A stretch of DNA of 64,000 nucleotides from an uncultured Bacteroidales bacterium (lineage in GTDB: Bacteria > Bacteroidota > Bacteroidia > Bacteroidales > UBA932). This document shows, in pieces, positions 6,424-15,853 of the stretch (position 1 is its first letter; every line of letters begins with the position of its first letter). The notes beneath the pieces are model-generated. The model did not search any database. It was not told the DNA's origin and saw only the letters and a program-made list of their open reading frames with translations. Where the stretch lies: assembly GCA_947306365.1 (NCBI GenBank), contig CAMZGD010000006.1, positions 50,145-114,144 of the forward strand. Reading direction: 5' to 3'. The position numbers were made by a program, and so were the translations under genes.

Positions 6424-7308
6424 CTACCTAGGCTCCATGTGGATGGTGACGAGGGTGGCGGGGCCGAAACGGTCCTTGAGTTTGTATTCGACGGCGGTCA
6501 CGATGTCGTGTGCCGCCTCGAGGGACATTTCGCCGTCGAGCCGGACGTGCGCCTCGATGGCGATCCGGTTTCCGATCCGCCGGGTGCGGAGGTTGTGCGG
6601 CTCGGCAATCTCCGGGAACGACCGGATGATCGATTCGATCTCCCGTTCCGTGTCGTCCGGAAGCGAGCCGTCCGTCAGCTCCCCGGCGCTCCCCTTCAGC
6701 AGGTCCCAGGCCACTTTCACCAGCAGGGCGCCCACCACGACCGATGCGAGCGGATCGAGCACGGCCCAGCGCTGTCCAAGGAGCAGCGCCCCGCCGATGC
6801 CGACGGCGGCGCCGATGGACGACAGCGCGTCGCTCCGGTGATGCCAGGCGTTCGCCACCACGGCGGGAGAGTCCAGCGCCTTGCCTTTTGCCACGGTATA
6901 GCGGTACAGCACTTCCTTGACGACGATCGACACGAGCGCCGCCCACAGGGCCAGCCGGCCCGGCATCGTGAGGGTCTCCCCCTGCAGCCAGCGCGCGATC
7001 TTCACCGCGCCGGAGACGATGATGCCGATGGCCGCGCCCACCAGGGCGAGTGCGACGAACAGTGTTGCCAGGGTTTCGAACTTCCCGTGCCCGTAGTCGT
7101 GCGACGCATCCTGCGGCTTCGCTCCGATCCGGATGAAGACGATTACGATCAGGTCGGTCAGGAAGTCCGACAGCGAATGCACGGCATCCGCCATCATCGC
7201 GGCGCTGTGCCCCACGATGCCGGCCACGAACTTGAAAGCCATCAGCGTAAGATTGCCGAGGCTGCCCACCAGGGTGACCCTTGTCAGTTCTTTTTCACGC
7301 ACTGCCAT
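6424..7308 (-). CDS. Cation diffusion facilitator (CDF) metal exporter
   Basis: A 294-residue inner-membrane antiporter, probably exporting Zn2+, Fe2+ or Mn2+ in exchange for protons. Several transmembrane helices precede a soluble C-terminal domain (~210-294) of the CDF cytoplasmic dimerisation type. The family metal sites are visible: DAVHSLSDFLTD in TM2 and HHRSDALSSIG in TM5 (HxxxD form), with YGHGKFETL between. The His at the first position of TM5 favours zinc over manganese, though not decisively. It is convergent with the AAA gene and divergent from the Dcu carrier, so it is a single-gene unit. Confidence 0.93.
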   Translation of the reverse strand: MAVREKELTRVTLVGSLGNLTLMAFKFVAGIVGHSAAMMADAVHSLSDFLTDLIVIVFIRIGAKPQDASHDYGHGKFETLATLFVALALVGAAIGIIVSGAVKIARWLQGETLTMPGRLALWAALVSIVVKEVLYRYTVAKGKALDSPAVVANAWHHRSDALSSIGAAVGIGGALLLGQRWAVLDPLASVVVGALLVKVAWDLLKGSAGELTDGSLPDDTEREIESIIRSFPEIAEPHNLRTRRIGNRIAIEAHVRLDGEMSLEAAHDIVTAVEYKLKDRFGPATLVTIHMEPR

Positions 7309-7402
7309 CGCCGAAAGTTCAGTCTTGCGAAGTTACATACTTTCACGGATATTCAAAAGAAATGCGTAACTTTGAAGAATAATGCTTTGACCTGACTGAC
7401 CT

Positions 7403-8779
7403 ATGACTTTTACCATGATCATCGAGCTGCTGATCGTCCTTGCGGCTCTGTACGTAGGTTCCCGCTACGGTTCACTGGCGCTCGGCGCCATCTCGGGCAT
7501 CGGCCTCGCCATCCTCGTCTTCGGCTTCGGACTCAAGCCGGGCACGCCGCCCACCGACGTCATCTACATCATCATCGCCGCCGTCACCTGCGCCGGCACG
7601 CTGCAGGCCTCCGGCGGCATGGACTGGATGATCCAGATCGCCGAGAAGATGCTCCGCAAGCATCCGGAGCACATCACTTTCCTCGGCCCGCTGGTGACGT
7701 TCTTCCTTACGGTCCTGGTGGGTACCGGCCACGTGGTCTATACGGTGATGCCGATCATCTGCGACATCGCCTTGAAGAAGAACATCCGTCCCGAGCGGCC
7801 CTGCGCCGTGGCTTCGATCGCCTCGCAGGTGGGCATCACCTGCTCGCCCATCGCAGCCGCCGTCGTGGCCTTCGTCACGATCTCCAACGCCAACGGCTAT
7901 ATGGTCACGATCCCGCAGGTGCTGATGGTCACCATCCCTGCCTGCCTCTGCGGCCTGATGTGCGCGGCCCTCGCCTCCTACCGGCGCGGCAAGGACCTCG
8001 ACAAGGATCCCGAATTCCTCCGCAGGAAGGCCGACCCGGAACAGTACGCCTATATGTACGGCAACTCCGCCACGACGCTCGACAAGGTCATCACCCGGGA
8101 AGCCAAGGCCTCCGTGTTCGTGTTCCTGGGCGCCCTGCTGGTCATCGTCGCGTTCGCTTTCTGCCAGATGATCCATACGGCCGACGGGAAGACCATCGCC
8201 CAGGCCATCGAACTGCCGAAGATGAACATCTGCATCCAGATCATCATGCTGGTGGCGGCCGCCTGCAACATCATGTTCTGCAAGGCCTCGCCCAAGAAGG
8301 CGGTGGCCGGCGCCGTGTGGCAGTCCGGAATGGTGGCCGTGGTGGCCATCTACGGCATCGCCTGGCTGGCCGACACCTACTTCAGCAACTATCTGGAACA
8401 GATGGAGCAGATGCTCGGCAACATTGTGGCCAACTACCCGTGGGCCATCGCCTTCGTGTTCTTCATCGTCTCGGTGCTCATCAATTCGCAGGGCGCCGTG
8501 GTGGTCGCCATGCTGCCGCTGGCCTACCATCTGGGCATCGCCGGACCGGTGCTGCTCGGCGTGCTCCCAAGCGTGTACGGCTACTTCTTCATCCCGAACT
8601 ATCCGTCGGATATCGCCACGGTCAACTTCGACCGCTCCGGCACCACCCGCATCGGCAAGTACCTGCTCAACCACAGTTTCATGCTGCCGGGACTGATCTG
8701 CGTGTCGGTGTCGTCCATCGTGGGCTACCTCATCACGAACGTGTTCTTCCCGGGCTATTTCGCCGGGTTCCTGCAGTAG
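7403..8779 (+). CDS. dcuB: Anaerobic C4-dicarboxylate transporter, Dcu family
   Basis: A 458-residue inner-membrane carrier with about a dozen hydrophobic helices. N-terminal GLAILVFGFGLKPGTPP and the conserved segments GTGHVVYTVMPII and ASQVGITCSPIAAAV are typical of the DcuA/DcuB family. These exchange fumarate, malate or aspartate for succinate during fumarate respiration, which suits an anaerobe making succinate. DcuA and DcuB cannot be told apart here by eye, so the symbol is tentative. A TAACTTTG box (7367-7374) lies 28 bp before the ATG. The gene ends just upstream of the hut promoter; a weak 4-bp hairpin with T7 (8780-8801) may terminate it. Confidence 0.9.
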   Translation: MTFTMIIELLIVLAALYVGSRYGSLALGAISGIGLAILVFGFGLKPGTPPTDVIYIIIAAVTCAGTLQASGGMDWMIQIAEKMLRKHPEHITFLGPLVTFFLTVLVGTGHVVYTVMPIICDIALKKNIRPERPCAVASIASQVGITCSPIAAAVVAFVTISNANGYMVTIPQVLMVTIPACLCGLMCAALASYRRGKDLDKDPEFLRRKADPEQYAYMYGNSATTLDKVITREAKASVFVFLGALLVIVAFAFCQMIHTADGKTIAQAIELPKMNICIQIIMLVAAACNIMFCKASPKKAVAGAVWQSGMVAVVAIYGIAWLADTYFSNYLEQMEQMLGNIVANYPWAIAFVFFIVSVLINSQGAVVVAMLPLAYHLGIAGPVLLGVLPSVYGYFFIPNYPSDIATVNFDRSGTTRIGKYLLNHSFMLPGLICVSVSSIVGYLITNVFFPGYFAGFLQ

Positions 8780-8798
8780 ACGGACGAAATCCCGTTTT

Positions 8799-8832
8799 TT
8801 TGTAGAAGTTCAATCTTTTATGCCTACCTTTG
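8799..8832 (+). promoter_or_regulatory. hut operon promoter
   Basis: TTTG (8799-8802) and TACCTTTG (8825-8832) are separated by 22 bp, a good match to the Bacteroidota consensus. The leader to the ftcD ATG is about 40 nt. An in-frame ATG at 8830 lies inside the -7 box and so cannot be the start. No clear operator for a hut repressor was recognised. Confidence 0.7.
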
Positions 8833-8877
8833 AAAATTCAAACAAATCATACGTCAAAACGAGATAACAGCAACAAT

Positions 8878-10587
8878 ATGAAACAAATCGTCGAGTGCGT
8901 CCCCAACTACAGCGAGGGACGCGATAAATCCGTAATTGACAGCATCGTCGCCGCCATCGCCTCCGTCGGGGAGGTGAAGGTGCTCGACGTGGATCCGGGC
9001 GAGGCCACCAACCGTACCGTCGTGACCTTCGTGGGCGAACCGGAAGCCGTGTGCGAAGCCGCGTTCCGCGGCGCGGCCCGGGCGCAGGAGCTCATCGACA
9101 TGCGACATCACCACGGCGCCCATCCCCGCTCGGGTGCGACGGACGTGCTTCCGCTCATCCCCGTGGCAGGCATCACGCTCGAAGAATGCGCTTCCCTGGC
9201 AAGACAGCTGGCGAAGCGCCTTTTCGTTGAACTGGGCATCCCGTGCTACTGCTATGAGGCGGCCGCCTTCAAGCCGGAGCGCAAGAACCTGGCGGTCTGC
9301 CGCGCCGGCGAATACGAGGCGCTGCCCGAGAAGATCGCCGACCCCGACCGCCGTCCCGACTTCAGCCCCGACGCCTACAACGACACCGTGGCCCGCTGCG
9401 GCGCGACGAACGTCGGCGCCCGCAATTTCCTGGTGGCGGTGAACTACAACCTCAACACCACCTCCACCCGCCGGGCGATGGCCGTCGCCTTCGACGTGCG
9501 CGAGAAGGGCCGCAAGGCCCGCGAGGGCGGTTCCCTCACCGGCAAGCTGCTCAAGGACGAGAACGGCGAGCAGATCTGGATCCCCGGCACGCTGAAGGGC
9601 TGCAAGGCCATCGGCTGGTACATCGACGAATACGGCATCGCCCAAGTGTCGATGAACATCACCGACATCGACGCCACGCCGCTCCACGTCGCCTACGAAG
9701 AGGTAACGCGCGCGGCCGCGGCACGCGGCCTGCGCGTGACCGGCGCCGAGATCGTCGGCCTCGTGCCGAAGAAGGTGCTGCTCGAAGCCGGCCGGTTCTA
9801 CCTGGCCCGCCAGCAGCGTTCGCTCGGCATCGACGAAAGCGAAATCCTCAAGATCGCGGTCAAGTCGATGTCGCTCGACGACCTCAAGCCGTTCGACCCG
9901 AAAGAGAAAGTCATCGAATTCCTGATGCAGGACGAAGCCGAAGAGGCGAAGAAGCACCGCCTCGTGCGGATGACGGCCGAGGGCTTTGCCCGCGAGACCG
10001 CCTCCGAATCGCCCGCTCCGGGCGGCGGATCGATCTCCGCCTATATGGGCGCCCTTGCCGCCGCACTCGGCACGATGGTCGCCAACCTGTCGTCGCACAA
10101 ACGCGGCTGGGACGACCGCTGGAAGGAATTCTCCGACGTGGCGGAACAGGGTCAGGCCCTGATGCAGGAACTGCTCGACCTCGTGGACGAGGATACCGCC
10201 GCCTTCGACCGCATCATGGCCTGCTTCGGCATGCCGAAGGGAACCGATGAGGAAAAGGCCGCCCGGGCTGCCGCCATCGAGGAAGCCACGCTTTACGCCG
10301 CATCCGTGCCGCTCAAGACGATGGAGGCTTCGCTCAAGACGCTGCCGCTGGCCCTCGAGATGGCCCGCAAGGGCAATCCGGCCTCCGCATCGGACGCCGG
10401 CGTCGCCGCCCTCGCCGCCCGTGCCGCCTGCCGCGGCGCCGAGCTCAACGTCCGCATCAACGCATCCGGCCTGAAAGACAAGACCCCGGCCGAGCCGCTG
10501 ATCGCCCGTGCCGCCGCCATCCTCAAGGAGGCGGAAGCCCTGGAAGCCCAAGTCATCGAAGCCGTCAACGGCCATATCAACGGATAA
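8878..10587 (+). CDS. ftcD: Glutamate formimidoyltransferase / formimido-THF cyclodeaminase
   Basis: A bifunctional 569-residue enzyme for the last step of histidine breakdown. It moves the formimino group from formiminoglutamate to THF, giving glutamate, then removes ammonia to give 5,10-methenyl-THF. The N-terminal transferase domain (~1-325) begins MKQIVECVPNYSEGRD and contains the conserved HHHGAHPRSGATDVLPLIP. The cyclodeaminase domain (~360-569) includes ESPAPGGGSISAYMGALAAAL. Two-domain fusion is common in Bacteroidota. It is the first gene of the hut operon and 6 bp upstream of hutU. The route yields one-carbon units rather than formamide. Confidence 0.96.
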   Translation: MKQIVECVPNYSEGRDKSVIDSIVAAIASVGEVKVLDVDPGEATNRTVVTFVGEPEAVCEAAFRGAARAQELIDMRHHHGAHPRSGATDVLPLIPVAGITLEECASLARQLAKRLFVELGIPCYCYEAAAFKPERKNLAVCRAGEYEALPEKIADPDRRPDFSPDAYNDTVARCGATNVGARNFLVAVNYNLNTTSTRRAMAVAFDVREKGRKAREGGSLTGKLLKDENGEQIWIPGTLKGCKAIGWYIDEYGIAQVSMNITDIDATPLHVAYEEVTRAAAARGLRVTGAEIVGLVPKKVLLEAGRFYLARQQRSLGIDESEILKIAVKSMSLDDLKPFDPKEKVIEFLMQDEAEEAKKHRLVRMTAEGFARETASESPAPGGGSISAYMGALAAALGTMVANLSSHKRGWDDRWKEFSDVAEQGQALMQELLDLVDEDTAAFDRIMACFGMPKGTDEEKAARAAAIEEATLYAASVPLKTMEASLKTLPLALEMARKGNPASASDAGVAALAARAACRGAELNVRINASGLKDKTPAEPLIARAAAILKEAEALEAQVIEAVNGHING

Positions 10588-10593
10588 GCAGCC

Positions 10594-12612
10594 ATGAACG
10601 CATTTCAGGAAGAAATACTGGCAGGAATCCCGGCGGAGTTGCCGGAGGCCAGGCCTTACGACAAAGAGATCAACCACGCGCCGAAGCGCAAGGACATCCT
10701 TACGCCCGAGCAGAAGGTCCTGGCGCTGAAGAACGCGCTGCGCTATTTTCCCGCGCGGCACCACGCGGTGCTGGCGAAGGAATTCGCCGCGGAACTGAAG
10801 GCCTACGGCCGCATCTATATGTACCGGTTCCGCCCGTCTTACGAGATGTACGCCCGACCGGTGGAAGAATATCCGGCCAGGTCGCGGCAGGCTGCGGGCA
10901 TCATGGCGATGATCCAGAACAACCTGGACCCGCGCGTCGCCCAGCATCCCCACGAGCTCATCATCTACGGCGGCAACGGCGCCATCTTCCAGAACTGGGC
11001 CCAGTACCGGCTCGTGATGCAGTACCTCGCCACGATGACGGACGAGCAAACGCTCGTAATGTACTCCGGCCATCCCCTCGGCCTGTTCCCCAGCCATAAG
11101 GACGCCCCGCGCGTGATCGTCACCAACGGCATGGTCATTCCGAACTACTCCAAGCCCGACGACTGGGAACGGATGAACGCAATGGGCGTCAGCCAGTACG
11201 GGCAGATGACCGCCGGAAGCTATATGTACATCGGCCCCCAGGGCATCGTCCACGGCACGACGATCACCGTGATGAACGCCGCCCGCAAGCAGCTCCGCAA
11301 GCGCGGCGCCGCGAACACCGACGACCGCGGCGGGATGCTCTTCGTGACGGCCGGCCTCGGCGGCATGTCCGGCGCCCAGCCCAAGGCGGGCAACATCGCG
11401 GGTGTGGTGAGCGTCACGGCGGAGATCAATCCACTTGCGGCGCAGAAGCGCTACGACCAGGGATGGGTGGACGAACTCCACTACGACCTGGGCGAACTCA
11501 TCCCGCGTATCCGCAAGGCGATGGCCGCCAAAGAAGTCGTCTCGCTGGCCTATGTCGGCAACGTCGTCGACCTCTGGGAGCGCCTCGCCGACGAGGGTGT
11601 GCCCGTCGACCTCGGCTCCGACCAGACCTCGCTGCACAACCCCTGGGCGGGCGGCTATTATCCGGCCGGTTACAGCCTGGAGGAATCCAAGAAGATGATG
11701 GCCGACGACCCTGCCCGCTTCAAGGAAGCGGTCCAGGCTTCGCTCCGCCGCCACGTGGCCGCCATCAACCGTCTGACGGCCAAGGGTATGTATTTCTTCG
11801 ACTACGGCAACGCATTCCTGCTGGAGAGTTCCCGTGCCGGTGCCGACATCCTGCTGCCCGACGGTCGTTTCCGCTATCCGAGCTACGTGCAGGACATCAT
11901 GGGCCCGATGTATTTCGACTACGGCTTCGGCCCGTTCCGCTGGGTCTGCCTCAGCGAAAGTCCGGAGGACCTCGCGCTGACCGACCAGCTCGCGATGCAG
12001 GTGCTCGGCCAGATCGCGGCCACGGCGCCCGATGAGATCGCCGGCCAGATGCGCGACAACATCCGCTGGATCGACGAGGCCGGCCGCAACCACCTGGTCG
12101 TCGGTTCCCAGGCCCGCATCCTTTACGCCGACTGCGAGGGCCGCACGAAGATTGCGCTCGCCTTCAACGAAGCCATCCGCGACGGCCGACTCCACGGTCC
12201 CGTCGTCCTGGGCCGCGACCACCACGACGTATCCGGCACCGACTCGCCGTTCCGCGAGACCTCGAACATCTACGACGGCTCGCAGTTCTGCGCCGACATG
12301 GCCGTCCAGAACGTCATCGGCGACGGCTTCCGCGGCGCCACGTGGGTTTCGATCCACAACGGCGGCGGCGTAGGCTGGGGCGAGGTGATCAACGGTGGCT
12401 TCGGGATGGTGATCGACGGGTCCGACGATTCGGCCCGCCACATCCGGGAGATGCTCTTCTGGGACGTGAACAACGGCATCGCACGGCGCAGCTGGGCCCG
12501 CAACGAGGGCGCCCGCTTCGCCATCGAGCGCGAGATGGCCCGCACGCCCGGCCTCCGCGTCACCCTTCCCAATATGGCCGATGACGCCTTGATACAATCC
12601 GTTTTGAAATAA
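10594..12612 (+). CDS. hutU: Urocanate hydratase
   Basis: A cytoplasmic NAD+-containing enzyme (672 aa) that converts urocanate to 4-imidazolone-5-propionate, the second step of histidine degradation. Recognised by YGGNGAIFQNWAQYRL, YSGHPLGLFPS, GQMTAGSYMYIGPQGIVHGT and the glycine-rich stretch FVTAGLGGMSGAQPKAG. The C-terminal part has DRDHHD-like (GRDHHDVSGTDSPFRET) and HNGGGVGWGEVINGG segments typical of the family. It is about 110 residues longer than the well-known proteobacterial enzymes, as in other Bacteroidota. The following 140-bp gap, with a hairpin, is the only sizeable break in the hut operon. Confidence 0.96.
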   Translation: MNAFQEEILAGIPAELPEARPYDKEINHAPKRKDILTPEQKVLALKNALRYFPARHHAVLAKEFAAELKAYGRIYMYRFRPSYEMYARPVEEYPARSRQAAGIMAMIQNNLDPRVAQHPHELIIYGGNGAIFQNWAQYRLVMQYLATMTDEQTLVMYSGHPLGLFPSHKDAPRVIVTNGMVIPNYSKPDDWERMNAMGVSQYGQMTAGSYMYIGPQGIVHGTTITVMNAARKQLRKRGAANTDDRGGMLFVTAGLGGMSGAQPKAGNIAGVVSVTAEINPLAAQKRYDQGWVDELHYDLGELIPRIRKAMAAKEVVSLAYVGNVVDLWERLADEGVPVDLGSDQTSLHNPWAGGYYPAGYSLEESKKMMADDPARFKEAVQASLRRHVAAINRLTAKGMYFFDYGNAFLLESSRAGADILLPDGRFRYPSYVQDIMGPMYFDYGFGPFRWVCLSESPEDLALTDQLAMQVLGQIAATAPDEIAGQMRDNIRWIDEAGRNHLVVGSQARILYADCEGRTKIALAFNEAIRDGRLHGPVVLGRDHHDVSGTDSPFRETSNIYDGSQFCADMAVQNVIGDGFRGATWVSIHNGGGVGWGEVINGGFGMVIDGSDDSARHIREMLFWDVNNGIARRSWARNEGARFAIEREMARTPGLRVTLPNMADDALIQSVLK

Positions 12613-12663
12613 TCGAATAACACCGTGGCACCTATTGCGCTGACAGACAGTTGTTTACCCAAA

Positions 12664-12691
12664 ATCGGTTGCGTGATTTTACGCAACCGAT
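12664..12691. other. Perfect 11-bp hairpin in the hutU-hutH gap
   Basis: ATCGGTTGCGT (12664-12674) and ACGCAACCGAT (12681-12691) pair perfectly around GATTTT. No T-tract follows on either strand, so it is not a standard terminator. It may be an mRNA processing or stability element. The same gap contains CAGGGATGTAG (12713-12723), an 11-mer also in the ends of the inverted-repeat element at 31.4 kb. Otherwise this 140-bp gap holds nothing recognisable. Confidence 0.6.
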
Positions 12692-12752
12692 AATAAGCAA
12701 ACGATTGATTATCAGGGATGTAGATGCCACACTTCATAAGCAGCAACAGACT

Positions 12753-14237
12753 ATGCATTATATCTCTCACGAACATCTGACGCTGGAGCGGGTCCGGCAG
12801 ATCATCGAGACGGGCGAGCAGCTTGCCCTCTCGCAGGAAGCCGTGGCGGCCATCGAGAAATGCCGCCGCTATCTCGACACCAAGATGGAAGACATCGGCC
12901 GTCCCGTGTACGGCATCACCACGGGTTTCGGTTCGCTCTACAACGTGACCATTCCCGCCGAAGACCTTTCGCAGCTGCAGCACAACCTCGTGATGTCGCA
13001 CGCCTGCGGAACCGGCGAACGCGTCCGTCCGGCCATCGTCAAGCTGATGCTCCTGCTCAAGGCGCAGTCGCTCTCCTACGGCCACTCCGGCGCCCAGCTG
13101 GTCACCGTGCAGCGGCTCATCGACATGTTCAACCACGACATCCTGCCCGTCGTCTACCAGCAGGGCTCGCTCGGCGCCTCCGGCGACCTCGCGCCCCTCG
13201 CCCACCTCAGCCTGCCGCTCATCGGCCTGGGAGAAGTGCTGTACGACGGGAAGGTGCGTCCTTCCGCCGAAGTCTGGAAGGAATTCGGCTGGGAGCCCAT
13301 CCGGCTGCAGTCGAAGGAAGGCCTGGCGCTGCTCAACGGCACGCAGTTCATGAGCGCGCACGCCGTATGGGCCCTCATCCAGGCGCAGCGTCTCTCCAAG
13401 TGGGCCGACCTGATCGGCGCCATCTCGCTGGAAGCCTACGACGGCCGCATCGAGCCGTTCCTGCCGCTCAGCCACAAGATCCGTCCCCACAAGGGACAGA
13501 TGGCTACGGCCGCCCGCTTCCTCGAAGTGCTCGAGGGCAGCGAACTTATCCGCCGGCCCAAGGAACACGTGCAGGATCCCTACTCGTTCCGCTGCATCCC
13601 GCAGGTGCACGGCGCGGTGAAGGACAACCTCGCCTACGTGCAGTCGGTCATCGAAAACGAGATCAACGCCGCCACCGACAACCCCAACGTCTTCCCCGAC
13701 GAGGACATGGTGATCTCGGCCGGCAACTTCCACGGCGAACCCATCGCCATCCCGATGGACTCGATGGCCATCGCCCTGTCGGAACTGGCCAGCATCTCGG
13801 AACGCCGCACATACCTGCTCATCCACGGCTACCGCGGCCTGCCCCGCTACCTGGCGCCCAATCCGGGCCTCAACAGCGGCTTCATGATCCCGCAATACAC
13901 CGCCGCCTCCATCGTGAGCCAGAACAAGGGCCTCTGCTGGCCGGCGTCCTGCGACTCCGTCCCCTCCTCCAACGGACAGGAAGACCACGTGAGCATGGGC
14001 GCCAACGCGGCCACCAAGCTGGTGCGCATCGTGGACAACGTGGAGACCGTGCTGGCGATCGAACTCTTCAACGCCGCCCAGGCGCTGGAGTTCCGCCGTC
14101 CGGCGCACACCTCGCCGCTGCTGGAAAAACTGATCGCCGACTACCGCACCGCGGTCCCGTTCATCGACGTGGACACCTATATGCATCCGCTGATCATCCG
14201 TTCGGCGGAATTCCTGCGGGAAAAGCAATACATCTAG
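12753..14237 (+). CDS. hutH: Histidine ammonia-lyase
   Basis: A 494-residue enzyme that deaminates histidine to urocanate, the entry step of the pathway. The MIO prosthetic group forms from Ala142-Ser143-Gly144 in GSLGASGDLAPLAHL, and YGITTGFGSLYN (53-64) is the family's active-site loop. Later conserved pieces include QDPYSFRCIPQVHGA and NFHGEPIAIPMD. Length is normal. I chose the ATG giving MHYISHEHLTLERV; an upstream in-frame ATG would place the coding region through the intergenic hairpin. The stop is 4 bp before hutI. Confidence 0.96.
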   Translation: MHYISHEHLTLERVRQIIETGEQLALSQEAVAAIEKCRRYLDTKMEDIGRPVYGITTGFGSLYNVTIPAEDLSQLQHNLVMSHACGTGERVRPAIVKLMLLLKAQSLSYGHSGAQLVTVQRLIDMFNHDILPVVYQQGSLGASGDLAPLAHLSLPLIGLGEVLYDGKVRPSAEVWKEFGWEPIRLQSKEGLALLNGTQFMSAHAVWALIQAQRLSKWADLIGAISLEAYDGRIEPFLPLSHKIRPHKGQMATAARFLEVLEGSELIRRPKEHVQDPYSFRCIPQVHGAVKDNLAYVQSVIENEINAATDNPNVFPDEDMVISAGNFHGEPIAIPMDSMAIALSELASISERRTYLLIHGYRGLPRYLAPNPGLNSGFMIPQYTAASIVSQNKGLCWPASCDSVPSSNGQEDHVSMGANAATKLVRIVDNVETVLAIELFNAAQALEFRRPAHTSPLLEKLIADYRTAVPFIDVDTYMHPLIIRSAEFLREKQYI

Positions 14238-14241
14238 CGAG

Positions 14242-15462
14242 ATGAAGCGGCTCTTCAAGCACATCGGCACGCTGGCGGGCGTCCTTCCCGCCGGCGTCCT
14301 CCGCAAGGAAGGCGCGGAAATGGACGAGGTCGGCACGGTCTCCGATGCCTGGCTCCTGGTCGACGACGGCCGCATCGCCGCGTTCGGCGGGCCGGAGGAG
14401 CCGCTGCCGGAGCGCGTCAATGATGTTGTCGACTGCGAAGGCGGCCTGCTGATGCCGGCTTTCTGCGACAGCCACACCCACATCGTCTATGCCGGCTGCC
14501 GCGACGGCGAATTCCTCGACAAGATCCACGGCCTCTCCTACGAGGAGATCGCAGCCCGGGGCGGCGGCATCCTCAACTCCGCGGACCTGCTGCACAAGAC
14601 TTCCGAAGAAGAACTCTTCCGCCAGTCGATGGAACGGGTGGACGAGATGGTCGCGCAGGGGACCGGCTCGATCGAGATCAAGAGCGGCTACGGGCTCAAC
14701 CCTGCCGACGAGCTGAAGATGCTGCGCGTGATCGACCGGATCAAGGCGGTCTCCCCCGCCCTGATCCGCACCACCTTCCTGGGCGCCCACGCCGTGGGAC
14801 GCGGCTACACGCACGAAGAATACGTCCGGGCGGTCATCCGGATAATGCCGCAGGCGGCGCGCTATGCCGATTTCGTGGATGTCTTCTGCGAGGAAGGCTT
14901 CTTTACGGTGGACGATACGGCCCGGATCCTGGAGGCGGGCCTGCGTGCCGGCCTGCGCCCGAAACTCCACGCCAACCAGCTGGCCGTCAGCGGCGGCGTT
15001 CAGACGGGCGTCCGCTACAAGGCGCTGTCGGTCGACCATCTGGAGCGCACCGGCGCGGCCGAGATCGAGGCGCTCCGCGGGTCTTCGACGATGCCGACCT
15101 TCCTGCCCGGCTCCGCCTTCTTCCTGCGCATCCCCGACGGTCCGGCGAAGGACTACATCGCCGCAGGCCTGGGCGTCGCCCTGGCTTCCGACTACAACCC
15201 GGGATCTTCCCCTTCGGGCGACATGCGCTTCATCTGGGCGCTCGGCTGCATCCGGATGCGGCTCACGCCGAACCAGGCGTTCAACGCCGTGACCCTCAAC
15301 AGCGCCTGCGCGATGGGCGTCAGCGACGTCGCCGGATCGATCACCGTCGGCAAGCGCGCCGACCTGATCCTTACCCGGCCCGGCTGGACTCTCACCAAGA
15401 TCCCCTACCTCCACCATTCGCCCTTCATCCGGCAGGTGTATCTCCAGGGGAAACCGGTGTAA
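14242..15462 (+). CDS. hutI: Imidazolonepropionase
   Basis: A metal-dependent amidohydrolase (406 aa) that opens imidazolone propionate to N-formimino-glutamate. The metal-binding CDSHTHIVYAG motif (H78, H80) is followed by EIKSGYGLN, TTFLGAHAVGRGYT, KLHANQL and ALASDYNPGSSP, all family signatures. The C-terminus returns to the small beta domain (VGKRADLILT). It completes the pathway with ftcD, hutU and hutH, so this operon can take histidine to glutamate. Confidence 0.96.
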   Translation: MKRLFKHIGTLAGVLPAGVLRKEGAEMDEVGTVSDAWLLVDDGRIAAFGGPEEPLPERVNDVVDCEGGLLMPAFCDSHTHIVYAGCRDGEFLDKIHGLSYEEIAARGGGILNSADLLHKTSEEELFRQSMERVDEMVAQGTGSIEIKSGYGLNPADELKMLRVIDRIKAVSPALIRTTFLGAHAVGRGYTHEEYVRAVIRIMPQAARYADFVDVFCEEGFFTVDDTARILEAGLRAGLRPKLHANQLAVSGGVQTGVRYKALSVDHLERTGAAEIEALRGSSTMPTFLPGSAFFLRIPDGPAKDYIAAGLGVALASDYNPGSSPSGDMRFIWALGCIRMRLTPNQAFNAVTLNSACAMGVSDVAGSITVGKRADLILTRPGWTLTKIPYLHHSPFIRQVYLQGKPV

Positions 15463-15465
15463 TCA

Positions 15466-15723
15466 ATGATGAAAAGGCTGGCAATCCTCCTGCTGGTGCT
15501 CCTTTTTTCAACGGCATCCTGCGGCATTATGAGGCCGCGGAACGCCGTTGTCATTACCGACCACGAAGAAATGATGGCCATCCTCCAGGCGCATTTCCCC
15601 GACCTCTACGAACTTCACGAGGCCGACCGCATCGAAGTCGACGAGATCTACTTCTACCACGACCGCAACGGCCAGCCGCAGTACAAGGTCTCCCTCCGCT
15701 ACCTCCCGCCCCACAGCCACTAG
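15466..15723 (+). CDS. Small putative lipoprotein at the end of the hut operon
   Basis: An 85-residue protein with an N-terminal hydrophobic segment (LAILLLVLLFSTASC) ending in a lipobox-like TASC; Thr at -3 is less usual than Leu. The mature part is ~65 residues, acidic and aromatic (HFPDLYELHEADRIEVDEIYFYHDRNG). It follows hutI by 3 bp, so it is probably co-transcribed, but I see no link to histidine metabolism. Function is unknown. An ATG codon pair leaves the start ambiguous by one residue. Confidence 0.65.
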   Translation: MMKRLAILLLVLLFSTASCGIMRPRNAVVITDHEEMMAILQAHFPDLYELHEADRIEVDEIYFYHDRNGQPQYKVSLRYLPPHSH

Positions 15724-15735
15724 CCGGGCATAACG

Positions 15736-15820
15736 AGCGTCGGCCACGGATTCGGGGGAATCCGTGGCCGACGCTGTTAAAAACGACGGGTGGGCCACGA
15801 AATAGCCTTGAAACGTGGCC
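15736..15820. repeat. Paired palindromes (GGCCACG/CGTGGCC family), copy 1
   Basis: The first unit is a perfect 18-bp hairpin (15736-15753 / 15758-15775) with a GGGG loop. The second has a 7-bp core, GGCCACG (15793-15799) and CGTGGCC (15814-15820). The shared core TCGGCCACG/CGTGGCCGA recurs at 34.32 kb in the same two-unit layout. It begins 12 bp after the lipoprotein stop, between convergent genes, so it may also act as a terminator. Confidence 0.7.
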
Positions 15821-15853
15821 GACTCGCCCCCCGGTCAAGCCGGGGATGAAAAA

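Noticed and set aside
8854..12597. A 1247-codon open frame antisense to ftcD and hutU
   Set aside because: It is a high-GC shadow of two clear enzymes; composition is His/Arg/Val-rich with no domain signatures.
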